Assembly: GCF_036785885.1 (NCBI RefSeq)
Contig: NC_092310.1
Coordinates: 2,108,001 to 2,172,000 of the forward strand
DNA: 64,000 bases
Origin: Coffea arabica
Lineage: Eukaryota; Streptophyta; Magnoliopsida; Gentianales; Rubiaceae
Direction of reading: 5' to 3'
The translations under genes were made by a program, and so were the position numbers. Of this stretch, positions 24,135 through 35,523 are shown in pieces. The notes below the pieces were generated by a model that did no database searches, was not told the origin of the DNA, and saw only the letters and a list, made by a program, of their open reading frames with translations. Each line of letters opens with the position of its first letter. The first letter of the stretch is position 1.

Positions 24135-27100
24135 CATCACAAAAAGTGGTTATTGAGTCGCGACTTTAACTGTTGTTACAACTGACATATGGTAGCTAAC
24201 TCTTCAGTGACGACTTCAAATTGTCGTCAGAAAACAGTTTGCACCATGAGATTTGAGAAGCGTGCGTTGTAAAATAGTAACGACTATATAGCGGTTGTCA
24301 CTAATGCTCCTTCCTTTCTTTGGCAATTTGCACTATTTCTTTCTATTGACGACCTGTGTTGTCAGTAAAACTGTAGAGTATTTAGCAACACCAAATATTG
24401 TCACTCAACAGTTATTTGGATGTAACAAAAATTTCTACCCATTATAATTTTATAATAACTATGTTAAGAAGTAAATTATTTTCAAAAAAATTAATATATT
24501 CGTAAATTCAAATAAAAGTTAAAGTTAGAAAATTAATTGAATTAACTAGTACCAAAGTTTTGTTTAGACAAAATATTAAAAAAGGTTGGCGGGGACTCTT
24601 TTTTTGAAAATTGGGAGAAGGATACACTTTTAACTCATAGTACTCTCCAGAGAGAAATGGGCCACCGTTCCTTTTCCCAAACTCCCCACGTGGACTCTTC
24701 ACTTTTCTATCTCGCATCCCCCAAAGAAGCGAAAACACTCTCCCTTTCCCATAAACTCTCAGCCAAATATGGATTTCCCAAACTAAAATCGATTCATTCT
24801 CCCCTAACTCATAAATCCTCAACCATATATGCTACAACAGCTTTCAATTGAAGATCAGAGAAGAAGTTTTACTTGTTCTTACGCCTAACTTCAGCATTAA
24901 TACAGATCTAGATCATCACTAGAAGTAAGAAATTCAAAGAAATATAACAAAACATATTAATCCGGTATTTACTATGAGCACTCGTTGACATATTTAAATT
25001 AAGCATAACTTATTATGTTAATACACACAATCACAATTAATGTACTCCTTGTATTATATGCTTTTTTGTATTAACTACATTTTTTTAAAAGACTAATGCA
25101 TAAAACCACTCTAAATGAGTGTCAAATTGGCACCCATTAGCCAAACTATGTTAAGCCAATTAAGTAATACCAATACGCGAGCAACTTCAAGCTTTCAATT
25201 AATAATCGGTGAATGTGAAAAGGCTCCATCAAACATGATTTTATATATATATAACAAGACAATTTCATTCCAATATTAGTACTAATGACAGCAAATACAT
25301 CAAACATTACACAAATTTATATAGATCTGAAAATCAAATAATATAACAGATTTAAAAATCTATAAATTTGACCACAACATTGAAACTCCAAGAATATCTT
25401 CCATCAAATAAATGTCAGTACAATTCAACAAATCTATATCCATGTCTTTTAATAGTTGAATAGTCAGATCTGATAAAAAACTACTTCAAGTCTGAAGAAA
25501 AATTTAGATCTGACTTCCAAATTTAATTGGAGGAGTTTTAGAAAGAAAGAAGAAAGAGAGAATGAATCCTACAGGAAGAGAGCTTTTGTAATATCCAGAT
25601 GATTTACTTCTATATTAAGTTATAAAATCTTATTACAGTCTATACTAGCTATTTGGCAAGTATAGTAATTAGTTTATGAATGATTTGATGGCATACCAAT
25701 TAGAGAAATAAAGGGCTCATTGATTTTATTTGATAGTGATTGGAAATTAATGAGGTCCATGATCTTATTTAGAATATTTCATTAGTTAAAAACTAACAGC
25801 TGACGTGTGAAATAGTTGATCTAGATCAAGATAAAATTTCTCATATTATATCTCTAATGCCCAACAAATAACACATTTCTTTTTTTTCTTGTGTTTCAAA
25901 AACTATGAAGGAAGCTACATGGAAAGAAGTAAAGGATAATTTTGAAAAGTAAACTGTATAGCATGCTAATGGTGGTGGGAAGCAAAACTAGATCTTTAAA
26001 TTGATCATTTTGACATGAGTAGTTAAGAATTGCAAGAACAATAATACAATCAATGGGAAGGGCCATAAACTTCAGCATATTCTCACACCACGTTCGGTAT
26101 GCAGAGTAAATTTGGAGAACACATTGAAGAATCCTCTGTTTATGCAGCTTGACTTAAAGGCCCCCGTTTGTAACGTAAAGAGATTCAGAAGAAGATCAGC
26201 TTCTCAATCTAAAACACCGTGGTAGATGGAAGCTAGAACTTGGAGTTTGATTAGTATCAAAAGCATATTCAATCACCTCTTTTGCATCTAAATACATGCA
26301 GGTACCAATAGATTTTGGTTAGGTAGTCATTAACTTGGCATCTTTTCACACATTCTGATAGGTACTAATATTTTCAATATTTGCAGCTAAAAAGAAGAGA
26401 AAGCTTAAGTTATGAAAGAAAAGAAAAGAAGAGAGAAGAAGAGACTTAGTTTTAATGTTGTTTGGGAGTTTGCTGAAGAAATAAAATGATATTGGATAGC
26501 TATGTCAATAAAATTTTGTTTAATAAACATTTAGGGATAAAATTGGTATTTTAAAAAAATTTTATAAAGCTTGCTTCAACGTTATCTTTTTTTGGTATTC
26601 TCTCCCTTTCTTCTCATTTCCGGTCAAATCTAAGGTCCCCAAACAAAGCATTGGTCTCCACACGATGTACAATTATCTGACATAAGCTTCCAGTATGCAA
26701 AGTCTAAAATCGAAGGATGAATTAGGTAAAGGCAACTTCAACGTATGCCAATCTTTTATTCCTTTCTTTCATTACTATCTCCATTTGCAGCACCCATCAT
26801 ATTAGAAATTTTGCAATTTTTGACAGCTATGGTGAAAAAAAAATAATGACTCTAAATTTTTTGCTGTTAATGCCACAACACAATTTTTTGCATAAAATAC
26901 TAAATTTGCCCTTATCGAGTCCAAATTTAGTTGGGGCTTAATGCATCATTTCAACAAATTTTGCTATGAAAATAAAATTTGAGCTATGGCAATATGATTT
27001 GTCCTAGCTACTCAAGCAAACAATGACAGCAAATCATTACCTTGTCCTCCCTCATCTATTGATGCATGTGTCAAATATCTTTATCATTCCATTATCCAAG

Positions 27101-27143
27101 AATTAGAGTAAAATATATGCTTTAGTTTGGCACGAGGGTGCTC
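24135..27143. other. Intergenic, no gene seen
   Basis: About 3 kb of AT-rich DNA. A more GC-balanced patch at 24600-24850 has overlapping open frames on both strands (including ccacgtgg at 24686-24693, a G-box-like word), but no domain or splice pattern supports a gene. Several direct short repeats occur near 24130-24400 (gtgac/gacaac words). Confidence 0.5.
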
Positions 27144-27161
27144 AATCGGTGCAAGCACAAA

Positions 27162-28095
27162 ACCACCAGCTCTTGGGAGCTCTTGAGGTGGTGGCTACCA
27201 CTAGGGGTGGCAATTCCTGACACGACCCGAAAACACGACACGAACCTAACACGAAATTAATGGGTTTGGGTTGAGATTTCGGGAGTTCGGGTCAGAATCG
27301 GGTCGAACCCGATGAACCCGAAAAAAAAACATGTCAATTTCGGATCAACCCGTGGTGACCTGATATGACCCGATGTGACCCGTTTACGAATTAAAACTAA
27401 TTTAATAAACATTAAAATTATTTTATCTAACTAAACTAAATCATTCTTTTTTTCCAAAGACATTAATTACTTAATCCTAAATGAATTTATTTAACTTGTG
27501 TGAAGTTAAAATTATTATATTTGGACAAATAATATATTATGTTATTTTTTACTTTTATGCTGTTTTAATTTATTTTATATTTGGTTTGGGATAAAACACT
27601 TTTATGGTGTTTAATTTATTTTAGATTTGGTTTGAAATTATTTATTTAAATTTTTATTACTTGATGATGTAATTAATTTTGTGAAAATTTGATTTTATTA
27701 GAAATTACAGTGATAAATTAATAAATTAAAATTAAGTTTCGGGTCAACCCGCCAACCCGAAATTTTCGGGTTCGTGTCAGATATCCTGACCCGTTTCGGG
27801 TTGGCGGGTCGGGTTCGGGTCAGCATGTTCCTTGTTATACTTAAGCCTCAACCCGATCCGCCAACCCGAACCCGACCCGATTGCCACCCCTAGCTACCAC
27901 CAAGCTCTTAAGGTTTTGGTGAACCCTTGCCTCTTACCAAAAATGCCACTCTTGTGGCTCCGCTTCAAATCCAGATGGGTGCGCTGGTCTGGTGGTGGTT
28001 CAGTCCTCATCAGTCCCCCGTAAGCTCATTTGAGCCTCTCCCGTAGTTAAGAGTATGAGTAGGAGTAGGGATGATAATTGACAAAAAAAAAAAAA
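27162..28095 (+). mobile_element. SINE interrupted by an hAT MITE
   Basis: Flanks aatcggtgcaagcacaaa (27144-27161) and aatcagtgcaagcacaaa (28096-28113) are an 18-bp target-site duplication with one mismatch. The body begins accaccagctcttgggagc, contains a box B-like gcttcaaatcc near 27962 and ends in an A-run (28083-28097). Removing the nested hAT element and its second target copy leaves a SINE of about 235 bp. The SINE is therefore older than the hAT insertion. Confidence 0.8.
27202..27892. mobile_element. hAT MITE, 691 bp, nested in a SINE
   Basis: Exact 8-bp flanks gctaccac (27194-27201 and 27893-27900). Perfect terminal inverted repeats start taggggtggcaat and end attgccacccct. The arms are full of cgggtt/aacccg words (subterminal repeats), and the core is AT-rich. 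No transposase. The open frame at 27832-28023 is formed by its right arm plus the SINE. Confidence 0.88.
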
Positions 28096-28576
28096 AATCA
28101 GTGCAAGCACAAACATAACTTCTTAGAAGTTCTTTGTAAGAAGATATTCTGTAGCACTTGTTTTAATATAATATATACAAGATAAAAATGTGACTAGAAA
28201 ATATTTTAATATAATATATATGAGATAAAAATATGACTAAAAAATGCATTAAAGTATAATATCAAAAAATTCGAAAAAAAATTTCTACAAAAGAACACAA
28301 TCCAATCAAAGGCCTAAAGAAGCCCAACTGAGCAGTAATAGATACGGGCTAACTTGGCACCCAAACTTAATGTGGATATGGCCTAAGTCCTCGTAGCCCT
28401 TTGTGATTTGATTTATCCAAGAAAGGATCGAATTTTCACCCGACGAAAAAGGGGCCGGATCCTTGAACATCCGGAAGAAGAAGAAGAAGAAGAATGATTC
28501 CAAGGTTGGAAGTTGAAACCTGAAGCAAATACCAGAAAAAGCAACAGAGCACACGGTGTCGTTTTAGTGACAGGAA

Positions 28577-31500
28577 ATGATAGTTGTTAGAAGAACCTTC
28601 TCACCATTAAAGCTCAGGAAACTCTTACAACCGGTTTCTTTCTCCACCCATACATATACAAAGCCTGTATCTAATTCCCTCTCTTCAGCTTCCCCAACCC
28701 AAAACCCTCCTAAAACCCTATACCCATTGTTCTTCTTCAGACCCTTTTCCTCAGAGTCTGTAAAGATTCAAGTAAAACCCATATCCAGAGATGGAAACTA
28801 CGATGATTCCTCCTCACAGGGCCTTCCCGTTTGTCCTGGCTGTGGTGTTCAAATGCAAGATTCTGACCCTAAACAACCTGGATTCTTCGTTGTACCCACC
28901 CCTAAAACCCCCAATTACAAGCTCCGTATTCATAAAAATCCAGTCTTTGATGAGCCTGAAATCTCTGATTCCCTGAAGAAGGGGCTTTTGAATGAGACGC
29001 TGGAACCTCAAGATGTGGAAAATCTCGAAAACCCAGACCAGAAATTGGCTGAAAAGCCTCTAGTGTGTGCTAGATGTCATAACTTGAGGCATTATGGGAA
29101 GGTGAAGGACCCAAGTGTTGAAAATCTGCTGCCTGATTTTGATTTTGATCATACTGTTGGGAGGAGGTTGATGTCCATTAGTGGGGCTAGGACTGTGGTT
29201 TTAATGGTGGTTGATGCATCCGATTTTGATGGCTCGTTTCCTAGGAAAGTGGCTAAGTTAGTTTCTAAGACGATTGATGAGAATTCGCGGTCATGGAAGG
29301 AAGGGAAATCTGGGAATGTGCCTAGGATGGTGTTGGTTGTGACAAAGATTGATCTTTTACCGAGCTCATTGTCACCTACTAGGCTTGAGCATTTTGTCAG
29401 GACAAGGGCCAGGGAGAGTGGAGCAAGTAAGTTGACGAGTGTGCATTTGGTCAGTGCAGTGAGGAACTGGGGTGTGAAGAATTTGGTTGATGATGTGGTG
29501 GAGTTGGTAGGATCAAGAGGGCACGTGTGGGCGATTGGGGCGCAGAATGCTGGAAAGAGTACTTTGATTAATGCAATAGGGAAATGTATTGGAGGGAAGG
29601 TGAGTCATTTGACTGAGGCACCTGTTCCTGGGACGACTTTGGGGATTGTAAGGGTGGAAGGAATGCTTCCTGGTAATGCCAAATTGTTTGATACCCCGGG
29701 GCTTTTGCATCCTCATCAGATTACAACTAGATTGACTAGAGAGGAGCAGAAACTGGTGTGCATAAGTAAGGAGTTGAAGCCAAGGACGTATAGGATCAAG
29801 GTCAGTCTGCCTTTGTTTTAGCATTTGTATGCTAAATAACATATGAAGGGACGAGAAAAAGAAATCAAATCGTCGTATAGCCTATGAGCCCGTAATTTCG
29901 AAATTTTGTAGTAACAAATTCATTTATAGGCTATTATGCATATTGATTTGTATATGCACATACTTTCGTCACATCTATGTGCAGTTGCTGATAGTGTTTT
30001 ATTCAACACCAGGACTCCTTGAACTAAAAGTCAACACAAATAGGAAAGTCTGTGTATAAACATGAGTTCTTGTTTTTCTCCCTTTTACTGAAATTTGGTA
30101 TTTTGTTGAAAAAGTTTCATCACCAAAAGTTAGTGGAATATTTAATTTAGGAACTCTTGGCTGCATATCATATTACATGTTTGAGCTAGTTTCTTACAAG
30201 AACTGTTACATGCATAAGCTAGAGGTTGCATACAGAAGGAGAGCACTAACACGAGATGCAGCCCAAAAAAAAAGGAGGCTTTTCTAAGGCGGGAAGCCTA
30301 TAACTGGGCTCTCTGCTGGTGCACTTCCTCTTTATCTATTTTTTTTCACATGATACATGTTGAAAAGCTCATCTAGGGACTTGAGCTGCTATTAAGTATG
30401 TGTGAGAGTCAAAAATTTGGAGAGGAAATGAAGCACTTCTAGGTGGTGCTTGAAGGTGTCTTTGAATGACTTTCGATTCTGAAGTGTTAAATTTCCATGC
30501 GATGAAATTGTTCAATTAGGAAAACTGTAAGAAACAAAACATGTCCTTATTCCCAATCAAATGTTCAAATGTTCAAGTCTTCCAGAACATATGTACATGA
30601 TACTGAAGATTGGTTTACCAATTTACGAGTTGGCATGTGTCCTTGTTAATAATGGATTTGCATATGGTAAAAGCGGTGTTCGTTTTTTGTCTCCTTCTTT
30701 TTTTCTTTTCTTTTGTGATGGCAGAAGAGGGATGGGGAGGGTTTGGGTGTGGGAGGAGGTGCATGGTGACCCCTTTTGTGCTTTCTGTATTGAGTAATCT
30801 TTACTGATCATATACGTTCATCAATGAGATATGTTCTTCATTGGATATCCAACTTTCTTCCTGTATTTTGGGGCCTACATGTGTTACATTTTGTGTCACA
30901 GGTTGGACATTCCATTCATATTGGTGGATTGGTGAGGTTAGATATAGAAGAATTGTCGACAGATTCTCTTTATGTTACAGTCTGGGCATCTCCTCTTCTC
31001 CCACTTCACATGGGGAGGACAGAGAGTGCTTGTACCATGTTGGAAGAACATTTTGGTCGCCAATTACAGGTACAATGTACTTTTTTTTTGGGGAGGGTAG
31101 GGTGGAGAATGCTGATAGATCATAAATTAGCCAATGTTTGTCTTTTAGGAGAATTTCATTCAATGCTTTCCATTGTTCTGTTTCGGCACTCATAACCATG
31201 GTGCCTATTGATACACAATGCGTGATCTCATCAACCAAATTTGTGATGCATCCTGCTTGTGGAATTGAAAATGAAGTTTGTATTGGAATCTTCATAGTTC
31301 CTGGAAAGTTTTAGCTAATGCATCTGAAGATTGTTCACATTATGCAAAATTCAAGGTTTTGTATGTGCTTAGGATGAAGTAACCATTGCTGCATTTACCT
31401 AATTAGTTAACTTTTAAAGTTTTAGAATTTGAGACTCTTCTGCTTTTGTGTTATTAAGCGGAGCTTCCCGTCTGGAGGAGAATGTCTTTAAGCTAGAAAG

Positions 31501-32469
31501 AGATGTTGCAATAATTCTAAGCGTGGTTCATTGGACATCAGCTTTACGTAACCACTAAATTATGAAGTGAAATTCGTCATTTCTGTGTATTGATGGAGGA
31601 AATCATCACATTATGGTTGCTGAATACTTGAAAATGATTTAGACATAGATGTACTTTGCTGGTAGCAAAACAACTTGTCAACCTGATTAGTCTCCTTATA
31701 CCTAATAAAAAGACATCATGTGATGTGATTTGTAATATTTTGCAGTTTGTACCTCATTAGTTTGTTTACTTTGTGCTCTGATAAGCTTCTGATTTTGCTT
31801 GATGTTTCCTTCTTTCATACAGATTTGAAGGTTATGGTAAAAATATTCATAACAGACAATGTAAAAAATCCTCAATGAAAGCGCGGTTAAATTTTTTTAA
31901 AAATTTTTTCTTGAGTTTAGAAAATGTTCATTCCACAGCCTGATGATCTGAATTTTAGAATGCTGCCTTAAGTTTACTAATGATTCTTGCATTGTTGGGG
32001 TAGGAATTGTTGGAGTTGTTTTTTTTTATGTATTTGTCCACTACTGAGTGTCCTGTTGTATATGTTAATGTCCTTATCTCAGCCTCCTATTGGAGAAGAA
32101 CAAGTTGAGAAGCTTGGGAAATGGGTGAGAAAGGAATTTCAAGTGAGTGGAAACTGTTGGGATACAAGTTGTGTTGATATTGCTGCTGCAGGTCTTGGTT
32201 GGTTTGCCATTGGACTTAGAGGAGAGGCTTTGTTGGCTATTTGGACATATGATGGAGTTGACATTGTTTCCCGCAATGCTTTGCTTCCTCAGAGATCACA
32301 CAATTTTGAAGTTGCGGGCTTCACAGTCTCAAAAATTGTCTCCACAGCAGACCGAGCATCCAATAAAAAGCGCAAGGATGAAAAGAAAAGAAAAGCAAGT
32401 GACTCCATAGCTGTAGCTGCTGATGCTTCTCCAGCATTAACTGTTGACGCAGCTGCCAGTTCTTGCTGA
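28577..32469 (+). CDS. Circularly permuted GTPase of the YqeH/NOA1/BPG2 family (organellar)
   Basis: Three exons, 28577-29800, 30902-31069 and 32083-32469, all in phase 0, give 592 aa. A Ser/Arg-rich N-terminus without acidic residues over the first 50 positions suggests organelle targeting. A YqeH-type zinc-binding region follows: CPGCGVQMQ (86-94) and CARCHNLRHYG (164-174). The GTPase motifs are in permuted order: G4 TKID (256-259), G5 SA (293-294), G1 GAQNAGKST (321-329), G2-like PGTT (351-354), G3 DTPG (372-375). Exons 2-3 encode the conserved C-terminal region (GGLVRLDIEEL; GLGWFAIGLRGEA) and a lysine-rich tail. Family members act in chloroplast or mitochondrial ribosome assembly. Closest by memory to Arabidopsis At4g10620 and the BPG2 paralogues, rather than NOA1. 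A GAA/AAG microsatellite lies upstream at about 28474-28495. A broken copy lies at 40034-41010. Confidence 0.92.
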
Positions 32470-33586
32470 GACTGCCAACATAAGCTACTGCAGAAATATG
32501 AAAATTTTTGGTTACTTAAACAATGAACGAGTAGAACAATTGGTCGATACCACCAAGAAAGAATGCTGTAGAGCAGGACTGAAAACGAGGCTTAATCCAA
32601 AGCCCTGCGGGAGTTTCTGAAGATTATCAAGTTTCAATGGGAGTAGAAGTCAAAGCTTCTCTACTACCCACCCTGCCAAAGATAGCATCAATCTTCATAC
32701 ATTCTATTAAGTTAGCTGCATGCAGTTCAAGAGATGTTACTGCATCGGCCAGGTCTCCAATTGAACCTCATGCAAGATCAACATGTTTGCCAGTGTGGAA
32801 ACTGAGCAGAGACACATTGAAGTTCTGCTTGTGCATCATGGTTTGATCATGTTGCTCTTTTCAGTTGTTGATGGTAATCAAAGGCATCTGTTGTCATTGT
32901 TTGTGGTAAAATTGGTTAGCTGATTTATAGGCCTCTCTCCAAGAAGTTGTATATTTAGCTGAAAAAGACAGTCTATCATGTCCATCATGGCCTGCTTTAG
33001 TTATACATGCCTTTTCAAACAGGTTCTTGGAAGTGAATTTTTTACATCGTTTTCGTTGATGAGTAATGGCTTTATTTTCATATATCCTTTTTAATATAGA
33101 AACTATTTCTGAGATGGATAGTGAATCCAATTTGCTCATTCAAGGGATTTCCTTTACTTTCTGGTGGTGGTTATTTATTGTGCATGATTGTTTTACAGGC
33201 TGTCGATCATATACAATCCTATGGTTGCACCTGCATTTGTGTGCGTGTGAATATTTACCACTTCTATAGAGAACTGAGACATCTTCAACCCTGCAAATCT
33301 AAACATTAGGTATACTTTTCTTCTATTTTTCAAGCATAAGTCTACGTTTAATAGTTTTCTTGTTACTAAAAGGAAGCTTCTTCTTGATGATACGCCATCT
33401 TGCCAAGCACAGTTTATCTAAAATCTGACTTTGCCAGCGACCAAGTAAAATGTTCAAAACTAGCAAAACAAGGACTAGAGAGACGCATGTATGAATAGCC
33501 GCTATGTGTATTACAGATGGCCCATGATAATAATTTCCATTCACCTGACCTATTATTACCAATTTATTAACAAAAAAGAGAAAAAT
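32470..33586. other. 3' flank of the GTPase gene
   Basis: Probably includes the 3' untranslated region. No further coding exon was recognised; the open frames between 32637 and 33309 have no domain and follow the end of a complete protein. Confidence 0.45.
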
Positions 33587-34124
33587 GTAGTTTTGGTACC
33601 TAAACTTTAACATATGAACGGTTTTAATCCTCAAATTCTGGACAATGATAAATCTAGTACCTAATTTTTCAACTATTGAGCGCATTTAGTACCCTGATGG
33701 ATTTTTTCCAAATTACTACCAAAAAAGTCACGAGATAGTCGCATGTCTAACAACTATTGTATAAAAAATGTAAAAAATAAAATAAAATATCCTTTTGACA
33801 CTAAGTGTCATGTAAAATATTCTTTTGGCACTAAGTACTAAGTTTAAGAACTAATAATTTTATCAAATTAAAATATCTTTCTAACACTAAGTTTAAGGAC
33901 TAATAATTTTATTAAAAGGATATTTTACATTTTTTTTGACATTTTTTATATAATAATTACGGATATATAACTATCACAATACTCTTTCTAGTACTAATTT
34001 GGAAAAAAAACTATCACCATTACTAAATGTGTTCAAAAGTTGAAAGTCTAGATACCAAATTTGTTTTCGTTCAAAGTTTGGAAACAAAAACTGCTCATCT
34101 TTCAAATTTTGGATATCAAAACTG
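33587..34124. mobile_element. Long-TIR MITE, family A copy 2
   Basis: Same family as 2032-2565. The left arm has tagttttggtacctaaac, gttttaatcctcaaa and aaatctagtacctaat; the right arm has agataccaaatttg, aactgctcat and ggatatcaaaact. The centre has three AT-rich near-repeats containing tttttgacac/ggcactaagt(ac)taag (about 33790-33905). No coding sequence. Confidence 0.65.
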
Positions 34125-34768
34125 TATTTTTCTTTTAAATTATGATGGTGAGCTACCAACCCATATTTATTATATATATGTCATTTGGTTGATATTCCAT
34201 GTGGGCTGGGGATAGGTAGTTAGAGGATGCATTTCTTCAAGCTTTAAAACACCCAGATCTACCTTCCATTTTCACTGCTAATCATTTTATTTGAAGGTTA
34301 AGTGCACTTTACTCCCTCAATTATAGATGCTTCCCCTCTTATATATGATCAACTTACCACCTCAGGGCTATTCAGTTTTGTGAGATTTTAGCATGTACCC
34401 ATCCATGTACCTTACTTGATGGAGAATGTTTCTCATCAGATGAGTCACAATATCTATACATATCTTAACATGTCCAGTTGCCGATATATAGAATTTTCCC
34501 AAATCTCCCAAATGTTTTTTTGTATTTGGACCATTTATTACATTAAGCATTTGGATAGATTACCATATTGAACAGAACATAACGTCTTAACAATGGATTG
34601 ATGAGAAGAAATGTATTGTGATTTTGACTAGAATCTGCAATCACTTAATGTAAGGGGCAAAAAAAATATTTGTACTTATCGCCTACTAATATATTCATCA
34701 TGTTGTATTATAATTTTGACACAACAAAACTATTTAATTGAATAATATAATAAAATTACTCAGATAAT

Positions 34769-34937
34769 GTCCCAACGGGCAGCTCGAATGGTATCTTCCT
34801 TGGTCTTTACGTAAGGTCACCAATTCGAACCATATTGACTATTGTGCAATACATTGTTTAAAAAGCTTCTACACCACTGTAGAGAATTAGTCTGACGTAA
34901 GTCAGAATATTCCTTGCAAGAAAAAAAAAAAAAACAA
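34769..34937 (+). mobile_element. tRNA-derived SINE
   Basis: A box A-like agctcgaatggt (34791-34802 region) and a box B-like caattcgaacc (34820-34831) are followed by a pyrimidine/purine tail ending in a long A-run (34918-34934). The flanks agataat (34762-34768 and 34938-34944) are a probable 7-bp target-site duplication. It is not a functional tRNA. Confidence 0.7.
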
Positions 34938-34944
34938 AGATAAT

Positions 34945-35523
34945 CCTTAGAAAAAAAGTTACTAAGATAACATAATAGATGTGATTATGATTAAGGGTCA
35001 AAATTGCACTTTATCCATAATTCAGCACCATCTCAGATTCATTTAGTAACTTTTAGGCACAAACATACTAATGCTATAAATCATATTTAAGACCATTTGA
35101 CAGAACATTCAAATTTACACTGGTCAAAAAGGAGAAGAACATGGAAAATTCGGCTGAAAAAGTGACAATAGACAGTAGACAGTATAGCAGGAGTAGTGGT
35201 GTACTTCTTGTTGGTGGTGTGGCCACTCTGGAGTCTGGACTGAATCTCTGAGGAACCAAATAAACACCAAAATCCCTTTTGTTTCAGGATACAGATAGAT
35301 CAATGATTCCTTCTTCCTCTTGTCTGTAAATTCCCCATCTTCAATTATCAACCGAGCCACCCCAACACTTCTGCACTCGCAGAACACCGTCGCCAGTTTA
35401 TGCTCTCTTTCTCTCTCTCTCCAGACAAAGAAATACGGTAACACAACTGCTATTTCTGCTTCAGACAAGCCTAGAATCTGAAGGACTCTGATCTTTCTTC
35501 CTTCTAGTAGGGAAACCAGCATC
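34945..35523 (+). promoter_or_regulatory. Promoter and 5' leader region of the WEB gene
   Basis: Lies directly upstream of the WEB start codon. A CT-rich tract (tctctttctctctctctcc, about 35403-35421) is typical of plant 5' leaders. A short piece resembling a family B TIR element (gcactttatccataatt) lies near 35010. No TATA box was fixed with confidence. Confidence 0.4.

Noticed and set aside
24508..24851. Overlapping open frames on both strands in a GC-balanced patch
   Set aside because: No recognisable domain, no splice pattern, and neither strand is favoured.
27832..28023. 63-codon open frame
   Set aside because: It is formed by the right arm of an hAT MITE joined to SINE sequence.
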